Below the pieces are notes generated by a model. The model did not search any database and was not told the DNA's origin. It worked only from the letters and a program-made list of their open reading frames with translations. DNA of 64,000 nt from JAWVFM01 sp963841455. GTDB lineage: Bacteria; Actinomycetota; Thermoleophilia; Solirubrobacterales; 70-9. The translations under genes were made by a program, and so were the position numbers. The stretch lies in assembly GCA_963841455.1 (NCBI GenBank), contig CAWJCU010000007.1, positions 62,001 to 126,000 on the forward strand. The letters run 5' to 3'. This document shows positions 43,653-54,680 of the stretch, in pieces (the first letter of the stretch is position 1; each line of letters starts with the position of its first letter).

Positions 43653-45423
43653 GTTCTTCCGCGAGAACTCGGTCGAGTACTTCGTCAGCTATTACGACTA
43701 CTACCAGCCCGAGGCCTACGTGCCGGCGCAGGACCTCTACATCGAAAAGGACTCGTCGATCAACGACGAGATCGACCGGCTGCGGCACTCGGCGACGGCC
43801 GCGCTCCTCGCCCGGCGCGACGTGGTGATCGTCGCGTCGGTGTCCTGCATCTACGGCATCGGCTCACCCGAGCTGTACAGGCGCCAGATGCAGCTCTTCA
43901 AGGTCGGCGAGGAGGTCGACCGCAACACGCTCTTCCGCAAGCTCGTCGGGATGCAGTACCAGCGGAACGACGCGGTTCTCTCCCGCGGAACCTTCCGGTC
44001 GAAGGGCGAGGTGGTGGAGATCTTCCCGGCCTACGCCGAGACCGCGTACCGGATCACGCTCTTCGGCGACGACGTCGAGCGGGTGCAGCACTTCGACCCG
44101 CTCACGGGTGAGATCCTCGACGAGATCGACCACGTGGCGGTCTGGCCCGCGACCCACTACGTCACCGAGGAGGAGACGCTCGAACGGGCGGTGGTCGAGA
44201 TCAAGCGGGAGATGGACGAGCGGCTCGCCTGGTTCGGTGAGCGGGGCAAGGAGCTCGAGGCGCACCGCCTTCGACAGCGAACCGAGTACGACCTCGAGAT
44301 GCTGAAGGAGCTCGGGTTCTGCAACGGCATCGAGAACTACTCGCGAATCCTCGATGGACGCGAGGCGGGCAGCCCGCCGCACACGCTGATCGACTACTTC
44401 CCCGACGACTTCCTTGTCTTCGTCGACGAGTCGCACCAGACGGTCCCCCAGCTCGGAGGGATGTACGAGGGCGACCGCTCGCGCAAGCAGACCCTCGTCG
44501 ACTTCGGCTTCCGGCTGCCCTCGGCGATCGACAACCGGCCACTGCGCTTCGACGAGTTCCTCGAGCGCGTCGGGCAGCTTGTGATGGTCTCGGCCACGCC
44601 GGGCGAGTTCGAGCGCAGCTCCTCGAAGCGGATCGTCGAACAGATCGTGCGCCCCACCGGGATCGTCGACCCGGAGGTGGAGGTGCGCGCAACGCGCAAC
44701 CAGATCGATGACCTGATGGAAGAGGTTCGGGCCCGGGCCGAGGTGGGCGAGCGCGTCCTCGTCACCACGTTGACGAAGAAGATGGCCGAGGACCTCACCG
44801 GCTACCTCCTCGAGCACGGCTTCCGGGTGCGGTACCTGCACTCCGAGGTCGACACGATCGAGCGGATCCAGATCATCCGTGACCTCCGGCTTGGCGAGTA
44901 CGACGTCTTGGTCGGCGTCAACCTCCTGCGCGAGGGCCTCGACCTGCCGGAGGTGTCGCTCGTCGCAATTCTCGATGCCGACAAGGAGGGGTTCCTCCGG
45001 GGCGAGACGAGTCTGATCCAGACGATCGGGCGGGCCGCCCGGAACGTCCGCGGGCGAGTGCTCATGTACGCCGACCGGGAGACCGAGGCGATGCGGGTGG
45101 CGATCGGCGAGACCGATCGCCGTCGCGAGATCCAGCTCGCCTACAACCGCGAGCACGGCATCACCCCGGAAACCGTCCAGAAGGGGATCTCTGACATCTC
45201 CGACTTCCTCGCGATGGAATCGCGATCGGCTCCGGCGCGGAGGAAGCGCGCCCTGCACCGCGACGGCGAGCCGATCAAGGGGCCGGACGAGCTCGAGAAG
45301 ATCATCGTCGAGCTCGAGGAGGAGATGCTCGCTTCCGCCGAGGACCTTCGCTTCGAGGAGGCCGCGCGGATCCGCGACGAGCTCAAGGAGCTGCGCCGCG
45401 ACCTCGAGGCGATGCGGGCCTAG
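43420..45423 (+). CDS. uvrB: Excinuclease ABC subunit B
   Basis: A 667-residue helicase-like protein: GATGTGKTFTMAGVIAEL (Walker A), the damage-probing beta-hairpin VSYYDYYQPEAYVPAQDLYI, DEIDRLRHSATAALLARRDV, VFVDESHQTVPQLGGMY, QTIGRAARN (motif VI) and a C-terminal UVR domain (LEEEMLASAEDLRFEEAARI). UvrB verifies lesions loaded by UvrA and recruits UvrC in nucleotide excision repair. GTG start with TATCGT 7 nt upstream. Its stop overlaps that of a convergent 46-aa gene. Confidence 0.96.
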   Translation: MPEFGLNPAYTATADQPEAISSLAEGISAGERFTTLLGATGTGKTFTMAGVIAELRRPSLVIAHNKTLAAQLCNEFREFFRENSVEYFVSYYDYYQPEAYVPAQDLYIEKDSSINDEIDRLRHSATAALLARRDVVIVASVSCIYGIGSPELYRRQMQLFKVGEEVDRNTLFRKLVGMQYQRNDAVLSRGTFRSKGEVVEIFPAYAETAYRITLFGDDVERVQHFDPLTGEILDEIDHVAVWPATHYVTEEETLERAVVEIKREMDERLAWFGERGKELEAHRLRQRTEYDLEMLKELGFCNGIENYSRILDGREAGSPPHTLIDYFPDDFLVFVDESHQTVPQLGGMYEGDRSRKQTLVDFGFRLPSAIDNRPLRFDEFLERVGQLVMVSATPGEFERSSSKRIVEQIVRPTGIVDPEVEVRATRNQIDDLMEEVRARAEVGERVLVTTLTKKMAEDLTGYLLEHGFRVRYLHSEVDTIERIQIIRDLRLGEYDVLVGVNLLREGLDLPEVSLVAILDADKEGFLRGETSLIQTIGRAARNVRGRVLMYADRETEAMRVAIGETDRRREIQLAYNREHGITPETVQKGISDISDFLAMESRSAPARRKRALHRDGEPIKGPDELEKIIVELEEEMLASAEDLRFEEAARIRDELKELRRDLEAMRA

Positions 45424-45560
45424 CGCCCGAGCAACCTGAACCCGACTGCGACGGCAGCCGCCCCGACGACCGACGCGGCGGCGGCGAAGAGGCTCGCCTG
45501 CCACCAGACGAGACCAAAGATCGCCGCCAGGGCGAGGGCCCTCACGGCAATCCTCGGCAT
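45420..45560 (-). CDS. Very small membrane protein (46 aa)
   Basis: Reads MPRIAVRALALAAIFGLVWW, then QASLFAAAASVVGAAAVAVG and FRLLGR. It is nearly all hydrophobic, with a basic N- and C-terminus, forming one long or two short helices. The ATG overlaps the TGA of the upstream secreted-protein gene by one base (TGATG), so the two are translationally coupled. The stop overlaps uvrB's stop. Function unknown. Confidence 0.55.
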   Translation of the reverse strand: MPRIAVRALALAAIFGLVWWQASLFAAAASVVGAAAVAVGFRLLGR

Positions 45561-46072
45561 CAGGCGGAACCCAGAGCGCCCAAGGCGCCACCGAGGCACG
45601 ACCAGCCGGCCTGTTCGATGCTGTGGGTGCGGAGGCCCGTGACGGTCCCACTGATGACGCAGGCGATGGCGGCTCGCGGAAGCCGCTTCTTGAGCTTCGG
45701 CAGCGAGTATGAGCGGCGAAGCCACCTGTAGATGCGGGTGAGCTTTCCGTGAGAGGCTCGCCAGACGGCGCGACCGGCGGCCGCGTTTCCCTTCGCCCAG
45801 CGGATCCACTGACGGAAGGCGCCGGGATGGTTTGCGGCCCTCACGCCCGTGTGGACGGCGTGGGTGTCCTCAACCTCGCGGGTCGCGCGATCGATGGCCT
45901 CGCCGGCCGTGACCCCGATGAAGGCCGCGCCCGCGAGGTCGATCAGCGCGGGCGCGGCCACCACGCACGCCGGGCACCGCGGAGCGGCGCTCGGAGGCGA
46001 CGCGGCCGCAGGCGGCGGGGCCGCGCAGACCAGGGCGGCGATGCAGATTGCGAGGCGGAGTCGAGCGTTCAT
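45560..46072 (-). CDS. Secreted protein of unknown function
   Basis: A 170-residue protein with a Sec signal peptide (MNARLRLAICIAALVCAAPP, cleavage near AAAS). The mature part has a Cys pair RCPACVVA, a hydrophobic Gly/Ala segment (LIDLAGAAFIGVTAGEAI), a basic middle (KLTRIYRWLRRSYSLPKLKK) and a C-terminal hydrophobic segment with Cys (ACVISGTVTG, GWSCLGGALGALG). No family is recognised. Its ATG overlaps the upstream TGA (ATGA), and its stop overlaps the following 46-aa gene, so three genes are chained. Confidence 0.65.
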   Translation of the reverse strand: MNARLRLAICIAALVCAAPPPAAASPPSAAPRCPACVVAAPALIDLAGAAFIGVTAGEAIDRATREVEDTHAVHTGVRAANHPGAFRQWIRWAKGNAAAGRAVWRASHGKLTRIYRWLRRSYSLPKLKKRLPRAAIACVISGTVTGLRTHSIEQAGWSCLGGALGALGSA

Positions 46073-47028
46073 GGGAACGTCAACCCCGACGATTGTCTCC
46101 GCGCCCCCTGGGCGCGGCGCGACGGTCCTAGAAGGCGTCTGGCGTGTCGAGCACCCGCAGGGACGTGATCTCTGGCTCGCCTTGGGCGCCGGCGCCCTCC
46201 ATCACCTTCGGGATGTCCTGCTGGCCATCGAAAGCCGTCGACTTCGATCACCAGGCGCCGCGGTCGCCACAGGAAGTCCAGGACGTACGGGCCGAAGCGG
46301 ACGTTCACCTCCGGCTGAGAAAGGCGCGCCCTACGTAGGAGGCCGAGAAGGCGGCGCTCCGCCTCGGAGCGGAGGCGGGCGGGAGCGCGGTCGCCCTCGG
46401 TGAGCGCCCGGAGCCGCTTTGCGCCCCGGTGCCGTGGGTGTTTGGCAGCTAGGGAGAGGACCTCGCTCCGGGTCGTGATCCTCTTGGCGTATGCCTCGGC
46501 GAGGGCGACCTCGAGATCGTCCCGGCGTGTCGCGGCCAGGTCGAGGAGGGTTCGACGCGGCGAGGTGACCGGGATGCTCAGCCGGATCCGCGTCTCGCTC
46601 CTGTCGAGGCAGGCGACGCGACGGATCCGGATCCCGGCCTTTCGGCCGGGATTGCGTCCCGGGACGGCTACATGGACCGGGCGTGGGTCGGCGGGGTGGG
46701 GGAGGAGGCCCCACAGCCATGCCGCGCTCAGGTTGGCCACAAACGTGCAGGGGCCGCATGCGATTACCGCAGCCATTTCGTAGGTCCACTCGCGAGGAGC
46801 GGGAGGCCCAACCAGGTAGACGCCTCGGTGCAGGAGATGCAGACGACCGGACTTCAGCCGATTGTCGACTTGGCTCGCGGTCAGACCGCAGTCAGTGAGC
46901 TGATCGCGATGGGTGGCGAGGTGCTGGCGGGCGGCAAGCGCCGCAACGTTCCGCTCGACGCTCATCCGGTCGCCGTCAACGCGACCCTCGTCTCGTCGCG
47001 CGCGTTCGCTGTCGTGCTGACCGCCCAT
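46069..47028 (-). pseudogene. AbiEi-like protein with DUF559 domain, disrupted 3' end
   Basis: The N-terminal AbiEi winged helix (LATHRDQLTDCGLTASQVDN, RLHLLHRGVYLVG) is followed by the linker domain (HVAVPGRNPGRKAGIRIRRV, IPVTSPRRTLLDLAATRRDD) and the start of a DUF559 nuclease-like domain (LSQPEVNVRFGPYVLDFLWR, RLVIEVDGF). After that the open frame (to 46069) has poor third-position G+C, whereas another frame reads FDGQQDIPKVMEGAGAQGEP to a TAG at 46128 with coding-like codons that do not resemble DUF559. The 3' end is thus frameshifted or replaced. Start is ATG 47028 or the internal ATG 46965. Confidence 0.65.
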
Positions 47029-47083
47029 ATGACGGTTAACACGAGAGCGAAAGATCGCGCCCCCTTTGATGTCGTGTTGACGG
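47012..47083. promoter_or_regulatory. Cluster of three TCGTGTTGAC-like sites upstream of the AbiEi-like gene
   Basis: TCGTGCTGACCG (47012-47023), its inverted form GGTTAACACGA (47034-47044) and TCGTGTTGACGG (47072-47083). The last two form an inverted repeat with 9 of 10 matching positions. AbiEi antitoxins are known to repress their own promoter through inverted repeats, so these may be its operators, also reaching the divergent coiled-coil gene at 47115. Confidence 0.4.
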
Positions 47084-47102
47084 TGCGTTGAGATCCCACG
47101 GG

Positions 47103-47108
47103 TAGGCT
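47103..47108 (+). promoter_or_regulatory. -10 box of the coiled-coil gene (leaderless)
   Basis: TAGGCT, 6 nt before the ATG at 47115. Confidence 0.45.
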
Positions 47109-47114
47109 TCGGCC

Positions 47115-47624
47115 ATGAGCGTCGAGGATCTCGCGCAGCAGGCAGCAGACTCCGTCCGCAAGGTCATCGCAGAGGCGCAGGAGGAGGCGAAGAAGATCGT
47201 CGCCGCCGCCGAGAAGGAGGCCGAGGGGATCCGCGCGCGCGCCGAGGTCGAGGCGCGTGAGCAGGTGGAGGGCGCCCGCAAGGCCCTGGAGGACCTGACG
47301 TCACGCTTCGGCGGCGGGTCGTCCAGCCCGGTGCCCGCGGACCCGCCATCTGCGCCTGAGCCCACGCCTTCCCCAACCGGCCCATCCGCGGCCGAGCCCC
47401 CGAAGACGGCGGAGGAGCAACCCGTCGCGCCGGCACCTGAGCCGGTCGTCGAGGCGCCGCCGCCCGCTGCGTCCGACGACTCGCAGGCAGCCCGCCTCGT
47501 TGCGATGAAGATGGCGCTCGACGGCGTGCCGCGCGAGGAGATCGACGTCGAGCTCGCGAGCTCGTACTCGCTCGACGATCGCAACGCCCTGCTCGACGAC
47601 GTTCTCGCCAAGGCCGGCAAGTAG
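47115..47624 (+). CDS. Coiled-coil protein with proline-rich linker, unknown function
   Basis: A 169-residue protein. Residues ~5-65 form a charged coiled coil (DSVRKVIAEAQEEAKKIVAA, EKEAEGIRARAEVEAREQVE) like ATP-synthase b or DivIVA-type stalks. Residues ~70-120 are Pro/Ala/Glu-rich and flexible. Residues ~122-169 form a compact helical end (DSQAARLVAMKMALDGVPRE, LASSYSLDDRNALLDDVLAK) that looks like a small conserved domain of actinobacterial proteins. No enzyme motif; a scaffolding role is a guess. Confidence 0.7.
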   Translation: MSVEDLAQQAADSVRKVIAEAQEEAKKIVAAAEKEAEGIRARAEVEAREQVEGARKALEDLTSRFGGGSSSPVPADPPSAPEPTPSPTGPSAAEPPKTAEEQPVAPAPEPVVEAPPPAASDDSQAARLVAMKMALDGVPREEIDVELASSYSLDDRNALLDDVLAKAGK

Positions 47625-47681
47625 CCGCACCCGCATCCGCCGCGGCTCGTCCGGGTTGCGCCTGCTTATCTGGGTGGGGCC

Positions 47682-48879
47682 ATGGTCCCGACGCCCTACA
47701 AGCGCCTGCTCGCCATCCGTCGGGCCCGGACGCCGATAGTCGGCGTCGGCATCGGCCGGCTGCCGATCGCCGGCCTCTCGCTGGCGACGATCCTCCTCGT
47801 TCGTGCCGAGACGGGCTCGTTCGCCGTCGCCGGGATCGTCGAGGCGGCTTCGGCAATCGCCGCCGCGTTCTCGCTTCCCGTGCAGGGGCGCCTCGTCGAC
47901 CGGTTCGGGCAGACCCGGGTCCTGGTCCCGATATGCCTGCTGAACCCACTGTCGCTGATCGGGCTCGTTCTCGCTGCTCGGGCCGGGGCGCCACCGGCGG
48001 TGCTGGCGGCGATCGGCGCCGCGAGCGGGGCGACGATCCCCGCACTGTCGCCATGCATGCGGACCCTGTGGTCGACGCTCGTCGCCGACCCGCGACTCCG
48101 CCAGAGCGCGTTCGCCTTCGACGCGGCCCTGCTGGAGGTGTCGTTCGTCGTCGGCCCGCTCATGACCGCCGCGCTCGCATCCGCCGGCTCGCCTGGGACG
48201 GCGGTGCTCGTGAACGGCGCCTTCACCACGACGGGAACGCTCATCTACTGCGCTATCAGCCGCCTCGCGGTCGTGGCGGGGCGCGCCCTCGAACACGGGA
48301 TGGGCGGGCGCGCTGCGCTCGCCGGCGGTTGTCGCCTTGGTCCTCGTGGAAGTCGCTTTCGGCGCCGCGATCGGCGCGATGGAGATATCGACCACTGCGC
48401 TCGCCACCAGCTTCGGCGCACCGGCGTTCTCAGGCCTGCTGATCTCGGTCCAAGGCGCGGCCAGCATGTTCGGCGGCCTCTGGTACGGCTCGCGGCATCA
48501 CTCGAAGCCGGCTGCCGAGCGCTACCCGCGCCTCTGCCTGCTGATCGCCCTGGGCTTCGCGCCCCTGCTGCTGACGTCGACCAAGGCGGACTCGGTCGTG
48601 CTCCTCATCGTCAGCGGCTTTGCGTTCGCGCCTGCGGGGGCGGTGCTCTACACGTTGATCGATGAGGTCGCACCGCCCGGTACGGCGACCGAGGCATCGA
48701 CCTGGATGATCACGGCGATCGTGGTCGGCCTTGCGGCCGGCAACGCCCTGGCGGGCGCGCTGGTGAGCGGCGGGCACCCGCATCGGGGTTACGCGCTTGC
48801 CGTCGCCGCCGCGTTCGCAGCCTGGGTGATCGCCTACCGCGCGCGCCCGGTGCTCCGCCTGGCGGCAAGCGCCGCGTAG
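47682..48879 (+). CDS. MFS transporter, split by a +1 frameshift
   Basis: The first half (from ATG 47682) has six hydrophobic helices (TPIVGVGIGRLPIAGLSLAT, GRLVDRFGQTRVLVPICLL). After ~48300 the frame turns into basic nonsense, while the next frame continues with LRSPAVVALVLVEVAFGAAI, FSGLLISVQGAASMFGGLWY and four more helices to the stop at 48879. Removing one base from the G-rich stretch near 48,300 gives 398 residues with 12 helices, normal for MFS. Substrate unknown. Most likely an assembly indel. Confidence 0.78.
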
Positions 48880-48908
48880 CGCCGTTTTCGGAACGCCTGT
48901 TCGACTCC

Positions 48909-48914
48909 TACAAT
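48909..48914 (+). promoter_or_regulatory. -10 box of uvrA
   Basis: TACAAT, 9 nt before the ATG at 48924; the in-frame GTG at 48918 is only 3 nt away and is less likely to be used. Confidence 0.5.
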
Positions 48915-48923
48915 CGTGTGACG

Positions 48924-51878
<2,955 letters not shown>

Positions 51879-51880
51879 AG

Positions 51881-52003
51881 CTACGGCTTGAGGCCGAACA
51901 TGTCGGTCGCGTCGGCGGCGGCGGCGAAGATCGTGCCGCCGATGAGGACGAGCCAGTAGTACCAATAGGTGCCGGCGCCGCTGCGGCCCTTGTGGATCGT
52001 CAT
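51881..52003 (-). CDS. Very small membrane protein (40 aa)
   Basis: Reads MTIHKGRSGAGTYWYYWLVL, then IGGTIFAAAADATDMFGLKP. One membrane helix (WYYWLVLIGGTIFAAAA) with a basic N-terminus and acidic C-terminus. The ATG overlaps by one base the TGA of the upstream gene (TGATG), so it is translationally coupled. It ends 2 bp from the convergent uvrA stop. Function unknown; the codon pattern is strongly coding-like. Confidence 0.6.
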   Translation of the reverse strand: MTIHKGRSGAGTYWYYWLVLIGGTIFAAAADATDMFGLKP

Positions 52004-52484
52004 CAGGCCGCCGCCCCGTTGGTGAGGCGCCGATCACTTCCTGACTCCAGGGGTCGTCCTGGACCCCGGCGCCGACGAGGGTCGCCTTCTCGTCCTCGGA
52101 CGGCGACGAGATGGTGAGCGTCGTCATGTTGCCTCCCCGCCCGCGCGCGCACTGGAGGTTGGTCCGGTCCCAGCGCGCGACCTCCTCCTTGACTCGGTAG
52201 TTGCGTCCCTTGTACCTCCACGAGAAGGCGTAGAGCGTCATCGGAGTGACGGCCAGCATCAGCTTGTCGGGCAGGCCGCCGGCGCGCTTCTTGCGGGCGA
52301 GGTTGACGCCCGCGTAGAGGAGCCCACCGCCCATCTTGCTCGCCGCGTAGCTCGCCCCGAAGCCGCCCCGGCGGAACATCCCGACCGCCACGAGCTCCTC
52401 GCCCCCGATGTGTGGCGAAACCTCCTCGACGAGCTTCTGCTTGTACTCCGCGAGCTGGTCTCCGCTCGCCTGAAACAATGCCAT
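52003..52484 (-). CDS. Conserved-looking hypothetical protein, one-base frameshift at the 3' end
   Basis: Reads MALFQASGDQLAEYKQKLVE, VSPHIGGEELVAVGMFRRGG, GGGLLYAGVNLARKKRAGGL, LMLAVTPMTLYAFSWRYKGR and a C-terminal SSPSEDEKATLVGAGVQDDP. It looks like a soluble strand-rich (PH-like) domain with a short hydrophobic stretch. The natural end is LTNGAAA with TGA at 52005-52003; a base missing near 52025 throws the frame off. Corrected length is 160 residues. The ATG at 52484 has a strong Shine-Dalgarno (AGGAGGGAG, ~6 nt). It is followed by the 40-aa membrane protein. Confidence 0.65.
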
Positions 52485-52678
52485 CCGTAGCTCCCTCCTC
52501 GGGTTCGTGGACTGCGACGACCGTAGCCGCCTGGGCGCCCGGAGTCAGTATCGAGTTGGTCTCAGTCCGGTCTCAGCACCGGAGTAAGGCGAATCGTGAA
52601 TCGCTCGGTGACGCCAGCCACTCCGAACGGGAACATGTCAGATCGCCGTCGGCCTCGGCTTCTGCGAACCTGCCGCCG
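52485..52678. other. 194-bp intergenic region
   Basis: It lies between divergent genes. It contains a tandem GGTCTCAG pair spaced 11 nt apart near 52558-52577 and the Shine-Dalgarno of the minus-strand gene. I see no hairpin, coding frame or clear -10 box for the plus-strand acyltransferase. Confidence 0.4.
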
Positions 52679-53279
52679 ATGTCGCAGGCCGGCTGGCGGA
52701 CGTGGTGGATCAAGCATCGCTGGTACGAGCGGAACCGAAGGCTCTCGCGCCGGTGGAGGATCAACCGCCACATGGCCCGCGCCCGCTCCTATGTGCGCCA
52801 CCCGATCGACGGCGAGGTGCTCGAGGCCCTCGACTCCGGGCGCCTCACCGTCGGCGAGGGAACGCTCTTCGAGCCGGGATGCTGGCTGACACTCTCCGCG
52901 GATGCCCAGATCCGGATCGGTGCCGGCTGCTTTCTCAACCAGGGCGTCATGCTCGCGGCGATGGAGCTGATCGAGGTCGGCGACCACGTGATGTTCGCCA
53001 ACAACTGCTTCGTCGGCGACGCCGACCACGCCTACGACGATTCCGACCCGCCCGATCACCCACCAGGGCTTCAAGGCTCGCGGACCGGTGCGAATCGGCT
53101 CCAACTGCTGGTTCGGCGTCAACTGCGTCGTCACCGGCGGGGTCACGATCGGCGACCGGTGCGTCGTCGGATCGAATTCGGTCGTGACGAAGGACCTGCC
53201 GCCGGCGACGATCGCGGCCGGTGCGCCCGCGAAGGTGATCCGCGAGATCGAGTTCAAGGGCGGCGATGAGAAGGGCTAG
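52679..53279 (+). CDS. Hexapeptide-repeat (left-handed beta-helix) acyltransferase, +1 frameshift
   Basis: An N-terminal basic region (WWIKHRWYERNRRLSRRWRI) is followed by hexapeptide turns: VGEGTLFEPGCWLTLSADAQ, IRIGAGCFLNQGVMLAAMEL, IEVGDHVMFANNCFVGDADH. After ~53056 the frame breaks; the next frame continues THQGFKARGPVRIGSNCWFG, VNCVVTGGVTIGDRCVVGSN and SVVTKDLPPATIAAGAPAKV to 53279. Removing one C near 53055 gives 199 residues. The family (maltose/galactoside O-acetyltransferase-like) acylates sugars or lipid-linked sugars. It overlaps the next gene by 14 nt. Confidence 0.8.
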
Positions 53280-53790
53280 CGCCGTGGCGCTGGTGGCCGT
53301 CTTCGCGGCTGCAGGCTGCGGCGGCGGGTCGAGCTCGAGCTCGACCAGCTCGCTGAGCACCGTGAAGAACCCGAAGAGGGAGGCGCCGAGGGCGCCGTCG
53401 TCTACGACGACGAGCTCGAAGCCTCCTGCCGTTACGCCGAACGGCGGGAACCAGCCGGCGGCCCACGCGCTGCCGGCGAGGGCTTCGCCACCCCAGATCG
53501 TCCGAGTCGCGCTGACATCAGCCGAACCGACCGTGTGCACGCTCTACACGCGGGCGCTCCTGAACAAGTCGTTCGGCGACGAGCAGGGCTGCCGCGCGTC
53601 CGTGCGCTCCGGAGGTCGCGCGGACTCGGTGGAGATCGTGAAGTCGAGCGCGAAGGGCCGCGAGGCATTGGTAGTCGCCGTGCCGCACGGCGGGCCGAGC
53701 TCGGCGCAGAAGCTCCAGATCACCCTCCTGCGGGAGGGCAAGAGCTGGCGGCTTCAGTCGATCCGTTCCAACGTCCCGGTGGGTCCGTGA
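53266..53790 (+). CDS. Lipoprotein of unknown function
   Basis: A 174-residue protein: ASAVALVAVFAAAGCGGGSS gives a lipobox (AAGC), so it is lipid-anchored. A ~50-residue Ser/Thr/Pro/Lys linker follows, then a ~95-residue domain (IVRVALTSAEPTVCTLYTRA, GDEQGCRASVRSGGRADSVE, LQITLLREGKSWRLQSIRSN) that resembles small extracellular NTF2-like or Ig-like domains with one disulfide. The family is not identified. It overlaps the DUF1028 gene by 4 nt (GTGA). Confidence 0.7.
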   Translation: MRRASAVALVAVFAAAGCGGGSSSSSTSSLSTVKNPKREAPRAPSSTTTSSKPPAVTPNGGNQPAAHALPARASPPQIVRVALTSAEPTVCTLYTRALLNKSFGDEQGCRASVRSGGRADSVEIVKSSAKGREALVVAVPHGGPSSAQKLQITLLREGKSWRLQSIRSNVPVGP

Positions 53791-54680
53791 CCTACTCGAT
53801 GGTGGCGCGCGATCCGGAGACGGGCGAGGTGGGCGTCGCCGTGCAGTCGCACTGGTTCTCGGTCGGCTCGGTCGTCACCTGGGGCCGCGCCGGGGTCGGA
53901 GCGGTCGCGACGCAGTCGATGGCCCAGCCGGCCTACGGGCCGAACCTTCTCGACCGGCTCGAGGCGGGGGAGGCGCCGCGCGCTGCCCTCGATGCCGAGG
54001 TCGCCGCGGACAAGGGCGCGCCGCTCCGCCAGGTCGCCGTGATCGGCGCCCGCGGGGAGGTCGCCGTGCACACCGGCAACAACTGCATCCCGTTCGCGGG
54101 GGACCTCATTGGTGACGGGTACTCGGCGCAGGCCAACATGATGGCCTCGGAGGGGGTGTGGCCCGCGATGGGCCGGGCCTTCGAGGCTGCCGAGGGCCCG
54201 CTCGCCGAGCGCCTGCTGACGGCGCTCGATGCGGGCGAGGCCGCCGGCGGCGATGTGCGAGGGCGCCAGTCCGCGGCGCTCCTGGTCGTGCCTGCCGAGG
54301 GAGAGCCGTGGCGCCGGACCGCCGATCTGCGCGTCGACGATCATCCGGAGCCACTCGAGGAGCTGAGGCGCCTACTCGGCCTCGCCGAGGCGTACGCCCT
54401 CGTGAGCGCGGCGGAGGAGCTGGGTGCCGAGGGGCGTCACGAGGAGGCTGGGGAGAACGGCCGGCGCGCTCTCGAGCTCGCCCCCGAAAACACGGAGTTT
54501 CTGTTCTGGGGCGGCCTCTCCCTCGCACAGCAGGGACAGGTCGAGCTGGGTGCCATGCTCGTCAACAGCGCGATCGAGCTCCATCCCGGCTGGCGCGATC
54601 TCCTGGGCCGTCTTTCCCATGAAATCGCGCCAGGTGCAGCGAAAATTCGCGAGGCCCTTACACTCGATGCCTCTTCTTGA
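53787..54680 (+). CDS. DUF1028 protein (Ntn-hydrolase-like)
   Basis: A 297-residue protein from GTG 53787. Residues 1-~200 are the DUF1028 domain: VTYSMVARDPETGEVGVAVQ, SHWFSVGSVVTWGRAGVGAV, ATQSMAQPAYGPNLLDRLEA, GDLIGDGYSAQANMMASEGV. The fold is related to N-terminal-nucleophile hydrolases; after Met removal Thr2 would be exposed, as expected for a nucleophile. A C-terminal ~90-residue TPR-like helical part (NTEFLFWGGLSLAQQGQVEL) follows. No signal peptide is visible, unlike its neighbours. Overlaps both neighbours by 4 nt. Confidence 0.85.
   Translation: MTYSMVARDPETGEVGVAVQSHWFSVGSVVTWGRAGVGAVATQSMAQPAYGPNLLDRLEAGEAPRAALDAEVAADKGAPLRQVAVIGARGEVAVHTGNNCIPFAGDLIGDGYSAQANMMASEGVWPAMGRAFEAAEGPLAERLLTALDAGEAAGGDVRGRQSAALLVVPAEGEPWRRTADLRVDDHPEPLEELRRLLGLAEAYALVSAAEELGAEGRHEEAGENGRRALELAPENTEFLFWGGLSLAQQGQVELGAMLVNSAIELHPGWRDLLGRLSHEIAPGAAKIREALTLDASS

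Noticed and set aside
47115..47624. ATP synthase b subunit, from the coiled-coil N-terminus.
   Set aside because: There is no membrane helix and no atp neighbours; the resemblance is generic Ala/Glu/Lys coiled coil.
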